Source: Chlorogloeopsis sp. ULAP01
Lineage (GTDB): Bacteria > Cyanobacteriota > Cyanobacteriia > Cyanobacteriales > Nostocaceae
NCBI RefSeq assembly: GCF_030381805.1
Contig: NZ_JAUDRH010000004.1
Location: forward strand, 372,001 to 436,000
DNA: 64,000 bases
Direction of reading: 5' to 3'
The notes beneath the pieces were generated by a model. That model was not told the origin of the DNA. It searched no databases and saw only the letters and a program-made list of their open reading frames with translations. A program made the translations under genes and the position numbers. Positions within the stretch are counted from its first letter, which is position 1. Each line of letters opens with the position of its first letter. Shown one piece after another: positions 37,801 to 44,213 of the stretch.

Positions 37801-40013
37801 TTAGTGATTTAGATGATTTGCTTAAAGAGGATGTGGCATCAAATCTTGATGTCGAATCTGTTGAAAATCAAGAATTTAGTGATTTAGAAGAATTGCTGGC
37901 TACAAATCAAAATGAGGATATGGCAGCCCAGCCTAGTGCAACTGATTTTTCAAAAGCTGCTAACAAACCTGTTTCCTCTCCAGAAATTGACAACGAATTT
38001 AGGGATTTGGAGGGGATGGTAGGAAGAGCCATGACACCCGGTGCAAGAAATTTACCAGGTGGACGTAACTCTGGTTGGAGTGCTTCCAGATTTGAACAGT
38101 TGATGAAAGTTCCGGTTAAACATCTCGACGATCTGAGCAATTTGGTTGGGGAATTGGTAGTTAACCGCAATACCTTAGAGCAAGATCAAGAACGTCTGCG
38201 TCAGTCGCTCGATAACTTACTGATTCAGGTGCATCAACTCTCGGATGTGGGAGCAAAAATGCAGGAATTGTATGAGCGATCGCTCCTAGAAGCTTCTCTG
38301 TTAGCCAGCCGTAAAAACAGTGGTTTTACCCCAGCAGATACAGATCGGGGCTTTAGCGAATTGGAAATGGATCGCTTTACGCCATTTCATATCCTGACTC
38401 AGGAAATCATTGAATTAATCGTGCGAGTACGTGAGTCTGCAAGTGACATTGACTTTGTTACCGAAGAAACCGAACGTGTAGCCCGGCAATTTAGGCAGGT
38501 AACAAGCCAGCTGCAAGAGGGGCTGACAAGAGCGCGAATGGAGCCTTTTTCTCAAGCTACCGATTTACTACCGCGAGGTGTGCGCGACAACGCAATTAAG
38601 TATGGCAAGCAAGTGGAACTGATCGTTCAAGGTCGGGATACTTTGATTGACAAGATGATTTTAGAACATCTCAAGACACCACTCACACACTTGCTCAACA
38701 ACGCGATCGCTCACGGTGTAGAAACGCCAAACCAAAGGCAAGCTCAAGGCAAGCGAACTGTGGGAGTTATTACCCTCAATGCTTTTCATCAAGGCAACCA
38801 AACCGTAATTTCTGTCAGTGATGATGGTGCAGGTATCGATCCTGAACGGGTGAAAGCAAAGGCGATGAAAGTAGGCTTAATAACCCCAGCCCAAGCCAAA
38901 ATCATGTCCCCGATAGAAGTTTACGATTTACTTTTCCAACCGGGTTTTAGCACCAAAGATCAAGCTGACGATCTGGCGGGCAGGGGTGTTGGTTTAGATG
39001 TAGTTCGCACCAAAATCAGCGAAATTAGGGGAACAATTACTATTGATTCAACTATAGGAAAGGGAACAACCTTTACTATTCGTCTGCCATTGACATTGAG
39101 TATTTGCAAAGCTCTCTGCTGCGTGTCTGATAAAGCCAGAATTGCCTTCCCTATGGATGGCGTAGAAGATACTCTGGATTTACCTGTCAGAAATATTCAA
39201 GAGGGTGCCGACGGGCAAAAATTTATTTCCTGGCGCGATCGCGTACTGCCATTTAAACCTTTGAAAGAACTTTTAACCTTAAATCGTCAACTAAGTCGCG
39301 GCAACGTTTATGGCGGCAACCGAGACGATGATATGGTTTCTGTAATTGTCGTGCGATCGGCAACTACAATGGTTGCATTACAGGTTGATCAAGTATTAAG
39401 CGAACAAGAAATCGTGATCAAGCAATTTGAAGGCCCGGCACCTAAGCCTGTTGGTGTAGCAGGTGCTACCGTTCTTGGTGATGGTCGGATTATGCCCATT
39501 GCCGATGTCTTAGAAATTATCGACATCTTCCAAGGACGGACGGCTAAACAAAGTGCTGTTAGTATTCTAAATCAGAAAGGAACTCCCGATCAAACACAAG
39601 TACCTGCTACTAAGATTGATCCAACAGTACTAATTATTGATGATTCAATTACAGTTAGAGAACTGCTGTCGTTGACCTTTAATAAGGCAGGTTATCGGGT
39701 AGAACAGGCACGTGACGGGCAAGAAGCGTGGGATAAGCTTCGTTCTGGTTTACCTTGCGATCTCGTCTTCTGTGATATTGAAATGCCGCGCTGCGATGGT
39801 TTAGAGTTACTTTCTCGCATCCAAAAAGACTCGAATCTCAACCATCTGCCCATTGCCATGCTCACCTCACGGGGTGCAGACAAGCACAGGCAAATGGCAA
39901 TCTCCTTGGGAGCAAGTGGCTATTTCACCAAGCCCTATCTGGAAGAAGCTCTACTGGAAGCAGCATCGCGGATGCTCAAAGGTGAGAAATTGATTAGTAG
40001 TACTAATGCTTAA
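34851..40013 (+). CDS. hmpE: CheA-type hybrid histidine kinase HmpE
   Basis: This very large kinase has 1720 residues. The HPt domain (about 1-105) carries the phosphorylatable His49 in RAAHSIKGGAAMLG. A long Asp/Glu/Ser-rich linker follows (about 280-1060). Next comes the CheA core from about 1078 (VPVKHLDDLSNLVGELV), with N-box LLNNAIAHGVE, G1 VSDDGAGID and G2 GRGVGLDVVR. A CheW-like domain spans about 1410-1560. A C-terminal receiver (about 1590-1715) has VLIIDDS, FCDIEMPRCDG and GYFTKPY. It is the central kinase of the Hmp motility system. Confidence 0.93.
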   Translation: MLPEQQQRILGYFIEEAKEHLNTIEQGLLNLQSTIKDPEMLNEIFRAAHSIKGGAAMLGLSSIQLTAHRLEDCFKVLKENSVQVDQKLESLFLDVSDALKALLENLQGPFGLTEDTANQIISKVEPTFGWLNQHLNFLVQQESGGENSRDSDCWQNHQNLVMQTLREMLQLFKQDSTPETRKSLQNCCNKLAELGTQFSCQNWSNLCDAAGMAIANQENTFLTLAKIIITDIKKALELALAAKEHEITISQQLEVLIPQIVESLDNATNIGNDKSELELTLSSQTPEELLSPNPFEIVSADEFIISNTDDFSEFTAESELIDYESDDSITSLSELSDQIINNTDGNIDNFDEFNAEPQLIDFDLQDSSTNLPELSYQFNNDDEDEASIYSSFDTNAHGPEVGVAELSTLAQLFERETPDFNDNWDIEEEIIEPDPVSNEVELKIDDSETEDISNDFAELLSVEGEKSLKDNQNINTKEDLTLVQLFGDDFLEEESVNQQNKITNEILQSSNLQSTKELNSLEIDIEDNFDELFSLKDNQNSIEESNSENTPQTQINWNLDNLFNQAEENSSLNVKIDESEFGDFFDTVSATSSLFSPVEEDLNIWIPEDTGKQQPQLQEPLEQDTAKALEELLFAATSANDMFGDRQQSAPASEPVLGDLDIDLSQEQHSNLTLSVDGGADNLFEELVINDSITALPGSDREFADTRIQIISQQPEALELSPAFTDLSTEISQVDLSQPPVGQEPSWLDAIEEDNNESLEILFEDSPAPNFHDLQADNTDFSIATPQQQWTDDKFSTITEPDLNFTDASESQVLQTSSEIADIEANTSLVDVWQSTETIVFETEQEADAAKVDFSEDISATKIPQIQETTQDDEHTAVEEDIAIAPTELVGVALDFPKASEIDAGENILADFDELPEEEVTSNTSVQSISEQEFIGFNELSEEDVAPNIDVESVENQEFGDLDDLLKEDVAPNIDVESVENQEFSDLDDLLKEDVASNLDVESVENQEFSDLEELLATNQNEDMAAQPSATDFSKAANKPVSSPEIDNEFRDLEGMVGRAMTPGARNLPGGRNSGWSASRFEQLMKVPVKHLDDLSNLVGELVVNRNTLEQDQERLRQSLDNLLIQVHQLSDVGAKMQELYERSLLEASLLASRKNSGFTPADTDRGFSELEMDRFTPFHILTQEIIELIVRVRESASDIDFVTEETERVARQFRQVTSQLQEGLTRARMEPFSQATDLLPRGVRDNAIKYGKQVELIVQGRDTLIDKMILEHLKTPLTHLLNNAIAHGVETPNQRQAQGKRTVGVITLNAFHQGNQTVISVSDDGAGIDPERVKAKAMKVGLITPAQAKIMSPIEVYDLLFQPGFSTKDQADDLAGRGVGLDVVRTKISEIRGTITIDSTIGKGTTFTIRLPLTLSICKALCCVSDKARIAFPMDGVEDTLDLPVRNIQEGADGQKFISWRDRVLPFKPLKELLTLNRQLSRGNVYGGNRDDDMVSVIVVRSATTMVALQVDQVLSEQEIVIKQFEGPAPKPVGVAGATVLGDGRIMPIADVLEIIDIFQGRTAKQSAVSILNQKGTPDQTQVPATKIDPTVLIIDDSITVRELLSLTFNKAGYRVEQARDGQEAWDKLRSGLPCDLVFCDIEMPRCDGLELLSRIQKDSNLNHLPIAMLTSRGADKHRQMAISLGASGYFTKPYLEEALLEAASRMLKGEKLISSTNA
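37605..37904 (+). repeat. 75-bp tandem repeat inside hmpE (4 copies)
   Basis: Four head-to-tail copies of a 25-codon unit start at 37605, 37680, 37755 and 37830. The last three are nearly identical (DVAPNIDVESVENQEF, then SDLDDLLKE); the first is diverged (EVTSNTSVQSISEQEF). They lengthen the acidic linker without breaking the frame. The near-identity of copies 2-4 indicates recent expansion. Confidence 0.95.
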
Positions 40014-40040
40014 AAGTCAGTAGCTCGTAGTAAAGATGCG

Positions 40041-40745
40041 ATGTTAATAAAAGACATTAAACTGTCTGACCTGCCATCAGTTTCTTTATTAGAAAAAAAT
40101 AATCTTCCTAGTTGTGCAGCTATATACTTTGTATCTGACAGTAAAGGTCAAGTTCTTTATATCGGCAGAACAGTTAACTTGGTTGAACGATGGAGAGAAC
40201 ACCATAGATTTAATCAACTAAAAAGGTTAAATCGGAAAGACTGTATCAGAATTAGTTGGATGACTTGTAGTAACGATATAAAAACTCTTTCAAATCTCGA
40301 AAATGAGTTCATCAAGTTACACAAGCCGCCGTTGAACTGGGCAAAAGTTGTATCGCCAATTAAAAGAATAACTCCCTCTGAGACAGCACTACAGCAGAGC
40401 CTTCAGCAACTAGCCAAGTTGAATACTATGATATTTGGCTTTGACCCAATAGCTGACGAAGAACCACCGACAATATACTTAATGTATCCTGTATATGGTA
40501 GATGTAGTTTAACGGGCAGCATACGTAGTTTGCTGAGAAATATCAACAAAAAAGCTAGCGCTTTGAAGTGGAAAGAGTACCACACAGATCCTAAGCATTT
40601 AGGTAAATTCGGATACTGGGAAACTAATTACAACGGTATAAGAATAGACTTAAGTCCATTTCAAGGCTTAGTTAATTTTATGGATAATTCGACTCATAGA
40701 ACTGTCGCTGGTGTAGGTTTATGGCTTTTGGTCGCAAGCAGCTAG
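40041..40745 (+). CDS. GIY-YIG nuclease-domain protein
   Basis: This 234-residue protein has a GIY-YIG domain at about 22-100. The first strand is AAIYFVSDSKGQVLYIGRTVNL, with catalytic-type Tyr/Tyr and Arg19-equivalent, then WREHHR, and Glu in NLENEFIKLHKPPLNW. About 130 additional residues follow with no recognised domain (GYWETNYNGIRIDLSPFQGL). The stop codon overlaps the next gene by 25 bp, suggesting translational coupling. It begins the accessory island just after hmpE (27 bp away). Role unknown. Confidence 0.85.
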   Translation: MLIKDIKLSDLPSVSLLEKNNLPSCAAIYFVSDSKGQVLYIGRTVNLVERWREHHRFNQLKRLNRKDCIRISWMTCSNDIKTLSNLENEFIKLHKPPLNWAKVVSPIKRITPSETALQQSLQQLAKLNTMIFGFDPIADEEPPTIYLMYPVYGRCSLTGSIRSLLRNINKKASALKWKEYHTDPKHLGKFGYWETNYNGIRIDLSPFQGLVNFMDNSTHRTVAGVGLWLLVASS

Positions 40746-41371
40746 AAATGCTTTTAGAAAATACACCAGAGTTTAAAAACAATATTTTAGGTTTAGATGC
40801 CTTAGAAGATGATCCTATTCCTGTCAAGCTTGTTGATAAATATCAGCATGGCAAAGAGAAGAATAAAAATGTCGTTGAAGTAGAGCCTTGGGAGGAATTA
40901 GAGCCAATGCCTGAAGGTGAAGTGAGAATCATGACTCGCCAGTTCTTGTATGTAGACGGCGTAGAAGTAGAAGTATGTACTAATACAAATGGTAAATATT
41001 TTGTCAGGCACAATGTTTACTGGTGGATAATGCACAGACAAAAAAACCCCGATCCACACTATAACCGTATAATAGAGAACTTAAAGAACAGAGTAGATGG
41101 ACTACCTACTATCAGATGGTCTGGTTATAGGTTTAGATTTGAAACTATTGTTTTTGAAGAAGATGACGTAGAAGTTGAAAGCGTATTGCTTCCACTGACT
41201 ATGTTTGAGGACTTGATCAAGAATGATGCCAAACCAGGAGATTATAAGATTCTCGAAGAAATTCAAAACGGTGAATACAAATCAAAGCCAAATGACAATG
41301 TATCTCTAAAACTCTTTGCTTGGCTAAATTCTAATTTATTATTCTCACTACTACAAACTAAAAATAGCTAA
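40721..41371 (+). CDS. Hypothetical protein overlapping the GIY-YIG gene
   Basis: I do not recognise this 216-residue protein. It starts MAFGRKQLEMLLENTPEFK within the last codons of the GIY-YIG gene. It contains a Tyr/Val/Glu-rich central part (YVDGVEVEVCTNTNGKYFVRHNVYW) and an acidic stretch (FEEDDVEVESVLLPLTMFEDL). No signal peptide, membrane helix or catalytic motif is visible. The overlap suggests it works with the GIY-YIG protein. Confidence 0.7.
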   Translation: MAFGRKQLEMLLENTPEFKNNILGLDALEDDPIPVKLVDKYQHGKEKNKNVVEVEPWEELEPMPEGEVRIMTRQFLYVDGVEVEVCTNTNGKYFVRHNVYWWIMHRQKNPDPHYNRIIENLKNRVDGLPTIRWSGYRFRFETIVFEEDDVEVESVLLPLTMFEDLIKNDAKPGDYKILEEIQNGEYKSKPNDNVSLKLFAWLNSNLLFSLLQTKNS

Positions 41372-41399
41372 ACAAATATATAGCAAACCTATTTAATTC

Positions 41400-41585
41400 A
41401 TGAAAATTATTTTGGCTACGAACCACAAAGGACGCATTAGACGCGGAGCGGCTACTTACCCTACGGGAAGCCGGGCAAAGCCCGTCTACAGAAGCCACTA
41501 CTCTACCTTGAAGCCGGACTACGTCCGTCTACGTGTCTACCCGTAAGGGTAGGACACAAAGAGTAGAAATTGCCCGTTTTACCTA
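41400..41585. repeat. GC-rich dispersed repeat block
   Basis: The spacer between the plus-strand hypothetical gene and the convergent Uma2 gene carries short units CCCTACGGGAAGCCGGGC, AAAGCCCGTCTACAG, CTACCTTGAAGCCGG and CTACCCGTAAGGGTAGGAC (a hairpin). The same units occur near 195-345 and 14955-15030. There is no gene in it. Confidence 0.7.
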
Positions 41586-41600
41586 TGTTTTAGCAATTTC
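41586..41600 (-). repeat. hsdS-tail repeat, copy D (15-bp stub)
   Basis: On the minus strand this reads GAAATTGCTAAAACA, identical to the start of the hsdS-tail repeat (copies A-C). It begins two bases after the TAG stop of the Uma2 gene at 41603-42184. It ends the cassette-like array. Fifteen bases is short, but its position next to the payload stop matches the other copies. Confidence 0.6.
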
Positions 41601-41602
41601 CA

Positions 41603-42184
41603 CTATGGCTCAAATTCAATACTTTCATAGATATCTGCTAAACGAATTTCAAAGGGAATCGATGAGAGGGAAATATACGATTCTGGATCGTCATATTCAG
41701 TAAAGATCCATTTGCGGGAGTCTGTTTTAGAGTATTGTTCAACATGAGCAGTATATTGATCGATTAATAAATATTCTTGAAACGTTGGAATGGTACGATA
41801 CGCTGAAAATTTTTCATCCCTATCGTAGCTTTTGGTTGATTTTGAAAGCACTTCGGCGATCATCACCGGGTTAGTAATCGTATCAGCTCGTCCCTGTTGT
41901 CGTTCGAGTGGGCGGGGGACAGCCATGACATCCGGGTAGGTGTAAAGCGTGCGTGCAGGAATCCAAAGCCGTTGATCTGCTACAAAAATACTGTATGGTT
42001 TCCCTTTCAAACTGACTCTTAAGGCGGCATTGAGAATACTGGCAATTTCATTATGTTCGGGAGTGCCGCCAGTCATAGGGATGATTTCTCCATTAATATA
42101 CTCATGCCGAATATCTGAATTTACCTCAAAATCGAGATACTCTTCGGGTGTATAGATTTTCTTTGCTTCAGCCTGCATAATCAT
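41603..42184 (-). CDS. Uma2 family (DUF820) restriction endonuclease-like protein, copy 2
   Basis: This 193-residue protein has the PD-(D/E)XK-like fold of the Uma2 family, which is greatly expanded in cyanobacteria. Landmarks are YTPEEYLDFEV, HEYINGEIIPMTGGTPEHNEI, YPDVMAVPRPLE (acidic position), MIAEVLSKSTKSYDRDEKF (Glu and Lys) and YRTIPTFQEYLLID. Function in the cell is not established. It is a diverged paralogue (roughly 60 percent identical by eye) of the next gene. Its start overlaps the end of an hsdS-tail remnant by the sequence ATGA. Confidence 0.9.
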   Translation of the reverse strand: MIMQAEAKKIYTPEEYLDFEVNSDIRHEYINGEIIPMTGGTPEHNEIASILNAALRVSLKGKPYSIFVADQRLWIPARTLYTYPDVMAVPRPLERQQGRADTITNPVMIAEVLSKSTKSYDRDEKFSAYRTIPTFQEYLLIDQYTAHVEQYSKTDSRKWIFTEYDDPESYISLSSIPFEIRLADIYESIEFEP

Positions 42185-42202
42185 GTCAGTCTTACCCCCA
42201 AG

Positions 42203-42243
42203 GCTTCAAGTTGCTGGTTCATCCATCCTGTTTTAGCAATTTC
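42203..42243 (-). repeat. hsdS-tail repeat, copy C (internally deleted)
   Basis: This 41-bp copy matches both ends of the 87-bp hsdS-tail repeat but lacks 46 bp in the middle. Read on the minus strand it encodes EIAKTG, then WMNQQLEALG, continuing to a TGA that overlaps the start ATG of the Uma2 gene at 42184. Outside the repeat the homology to copy B extends to that ATG. Confidence 0.85.
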
Positions 42244-42245
42244 AC

Positions 42246-42827
42246 TCAAATGCTTGAAAAATCGATATTTTCGTAAAGTTCTGCAATTTGGATTTGCACC
42301 TTAAAGGTACTCAAACAAAGGGTGATATTTGGGTCGTCGTATTCTGAAAATAGCCACTGATGAGGCGCTGTTTTGATATGATGCTCAACGTGTATGCGAT
42401 ATTGATCGATCAGCAGATATTCTTGGAAGGTGGGAATTGTACGATAGGCAACAAATTTCTCACCGCGATCGCAGTTTTGGGTGGACTTAGACAACACTTC
42501 AGCGATAAAGCAGGGATTAACCAAAGTATCTTTGCGTCCAGTTTGAAGTTCTAAGGGTTTGGGCAGAACCATCACATCGGGGTAAGTATAGAGATTTGCA
42601 CCGGGAATCCAGAGTCGCTGATCCAGGATAAATACACGGTAGGGCTTTCCCCGCAAAGCTACTTTCAGGATAGCCACAAGGTTGCTGGCAATATCATTAT
42701 GGTCTGGGGTTCCACCCGTCATAGGAACAATTTCTCCATCGCGGTATTCGTTGCGGATGTCGGAGGCGACTTCGAGTTCCAGGTACTCTTCAACGGTGTA
42801 GTGTTTTGTCTCAGGTTGAGCAATCAT
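42246..42827 (-). CDS. Uma2 family (DUF820) restriction endonuclease-like protein, copy 1
   Basis: This 193-residue Uma2 paralogue has the same landmarks as the neighbouring copy (YTVEEYLELEV, NEYRDGEIVPMTGGTPDHNDI, YPDVMVLPKPLE, FIAEVLSKSTQNCDRGEKF, YRTIPTFQEYLLID). Its ATG overlaps the TGA of an hsdS-tail remnant (copy B), and its TGA stop lies directly before copy C. The nuclease fold is known for the family; a role in defence or recombination is inferred only. Confidence 0.9.
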   Translation of the reverse strand: MIAQPETKHYTVEEYLELEVASDIRNEYRDGEIVPMTGGTPDHNDIASNLVAILKVALRGKPYRVFILDQRLWIPGANLYTYPDVMVLPKPLELQTGRKDTLVNPCFIAEVLSKSTQNCDRGEKFVAYRTIPTFQEYLLIDQYRIHVEHHIKTAPHQWLFSEYDDPNITLCLSTFKVQIQIAELYENIDFSSI

Positions 42828-42845
42828 GACAGGTTTACCTCCAAG

Positions 42846-42932
42846 GCTTCAAGTTGCTGGTTTATCCAAGTTGTGGCTGTCGCTTCATCAGTCTCAATCG
42901 CCTGTTCTACTCCTGTTTTAGCAATTTCTAGC
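42846..42932 (-). repeat. hsdS-tail repeat, copy B (87 bp)
   Basis: Read on the minus strand it encodes LEIAKTGVEQAIETDEATAT and then TWINQQLEA, almost identical (about 94 percent at DNA level by eye) to the end of the hsdS reading frame (copy A). It continues to a TGA overlapping the Uma2 start at 42827. The TAG stop of the RelE gene falls inside its first bases (GCTAGAAATTGC). Confidence 0.93.
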
Positions 42933-43314
42933 TATTGTCTTTGATATCATCTTGATCGGTAAGCGTCCGTTGCTCATAGTCTGTAATGATGCTCTGAATG
43001 TCATCTGCGGCAATATCGACTTGTTCAGATTTTGTGTAAATGGTTAGTAAAATGATTCCTGTTGCTGTTTTGACATAGTAAATTAAACGATAGCCACCAC
43101 TTTTACCTTTTTGAGTGTCGCTATTTCGGACTCTCAACTTGAAGACTGTATAACCAATTCCAGGTACTTGATCTCCTGGTAACTCTCCCTGCTCAAGTTG
43201 TGCGATAACAGGTTGTATGTCATTCCTAATACTGCGATATTTCTTAGCAAGAGCGCGTAGATTTCGTTTAAAAGTTGGCGAGGCTTCAACTTGAATAAAA
43301 GGCTGATCAACCAT
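42928..43314 (-). CDS. RelE/ParE-type toxin
   Basis: This toxin of about 128 residues belongs to the RelE/YoeB-like superfamily. It has VEASPTFKRNLRALAKKYRSI near the N-terminus. GKSGGYRLIYYVK (the conserved basic/aromatic strand) and LLTIYTKSEQVDI follow near the C-terminus. Such toxins cleave ribosome-bound mRNA or poison gyrase. The ATG at 43314 is preferred to the TTG at 43320. It overlaps the antitoxin end by 8 bp. Its stop codon is supplied by the hsdS-tail repeat. Confidence 0.9.
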   Translation of the reverse strand: MVDQPFIQVEASPTFKRNLRALAKKYRSIRNDIQPVIAQLEQGELPGDQVPGIGYTVFKLRVRNSDTQKGKSGGYRLIYYVKTATGIILLTIYTKSEQVDIAADDIQSIITDYEQRTLTDQDDIKDNS

Positions 43315-43549
43315 CTTCAAGATCTTCCCAAAGTTGAGCCACCGGGATTGTTTGCCCAGTCATGGCTTCATACCAAGCTTGCCGGAAATCTGCTAAGACT
43401 TCTGTTTGAGATTGATCATCCAGAACTTCTTCTTCTTCAGGAATTAGCACAATGACTTCTACTCGGCTATTTTTATCAGTTAAAAGCGGATGATCTAAAG
43501 TTAGTTGTCCCTCCTCATTAATCGTTGCCATGACTTTCAGTGCTTTCAT
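43307..43549 (-). CDS. Antitoxin of the RelE-type toxin
   Basis: This 80-residue protein precedes and overlaps the toxin gene. The N-terminus MKALKVMATINEEGQLTLDHPL resembles AbrB/short antitoxins with a beta hairpin. The acidic C-terminal half (DFRQAWYEAMTGQTIPVAQLWEDLEDG) would wrap the toxin. The antitoxin-first order is typical of type II systems. It begins 17 bp after the hsdS stop. Confidence 0.85.
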   Translation of the reverse strand: MKALKVMATINEEGQLTLDHPLLTDKNSRVEVIVLIPEEEEVLDDQSQTEVLADFRQAWYEAMTGQTIPVAQLWEDLEDG

Positions 43550-43566
43550 GATTACTCCCAGATGGT

Positions 43567-44124
43567 TTAAGTGGTAGTAGTTAGGGTGATGCCTAATGCT
43601 TCAAGTTGCTGGTTTATCCAAGTTGTTGCTGCGGCTTCATCAGTTTCTATCGCCTGTTCTACTCCTGTTTTAGCAATTTCTAGCAGTTGTTTGGATTGCT
43701 CCCGCGCTTTGCGAGATGCCCTGACCTTTTCTGTAATTTTCTGGCGAGTAGATTCTTTTGGCAACGTGATCGGAATATTTAACAAGTCTTCAGTGGAAAT
43801 TGCCGGATACATACTGGCAGTTGTATGAAGATCAAGGATTTCGCAGACAATGGGCGATCGCAAATAAACCAGTAAAACTTCTGGCTCAATTTTGGTTGGT
43901 TTTAAAACAGCAAAACCAGATGAACAAATGTAATTATTTTGCTCTGTTTCAATCAGGGCTAAAAGTCTGCGAATGGGGCGAACGGTTGACGTAATTACAT
44001 CGTTAGTTTTGACAATCCACTGCGCTCGACTTGGGGCTTCTTCTATTGCTACTACTTCACTATTAGCAAAGCCTTCTCCGCTTTCTTCATACCACGGAGG
44101 TGATCGCTCCGGCACATCTAACAC
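43567..44124 (-). pseudogene. 3' part of a type I restriction specificity gene (hsdS)
   Basis: This 185-codon reading frame is the C-terminal part of an HsdS. One incomplete target-recognition domain is present (NDVITSTVRPIRR, YICSSGFAVLKP, LNIPITLPKESTRQ). The conserved coiled-coil tail follows (KITEKVRASRKAREQSKQLLEIA). A full HsdS has about 400 residues and two such domains. A stop codon (TAA) lies two codons upstream of the GTG, so the N-terminal part is missing. No hsdM or hsdR is nearby. Probably a remnant; a functional half-size subunit cannot be excluded. Confidence 0.8.
43598..43684 (-). repeat. hsdS-tail repeat, copy A (87 bp, within hsdS)
   Basis: The reference copy of the repeat, encoding LEIAKTGVEQAIETDEAAAT and then TWINQQLEA near the end of the hsdS frame. 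Copies B (42846-42932), C (42203-42243) and D (41586-41600) lie downstream in the same orientation, each separated by an unrelated or diverged payload gene. Confidence 0.93.
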
Positions 44125-44213
44125 ACATTAAGTATTTATAGTGCGTTTTACTACCCACTTATTTGGGAATACTGGAGTTGTAGGTATCCCTTAGATATCC
44201 AGCGCTCCCCACC

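Noticed and set aside
37605..37904. Regular 75-bp repeat as a possible CRISPR array
   Set aside because: The repeats are contiguous, in frame and encode protein; there are no unique spacers and no cas genes in the window.
41586..44124. Integron with attC sites
   Set aside because: The boundary repeats are protein-coding hsdS tails in direct orientation without the inverted core sites of attC, and no integrase gene is present; the array resembles cassettes only in layout.
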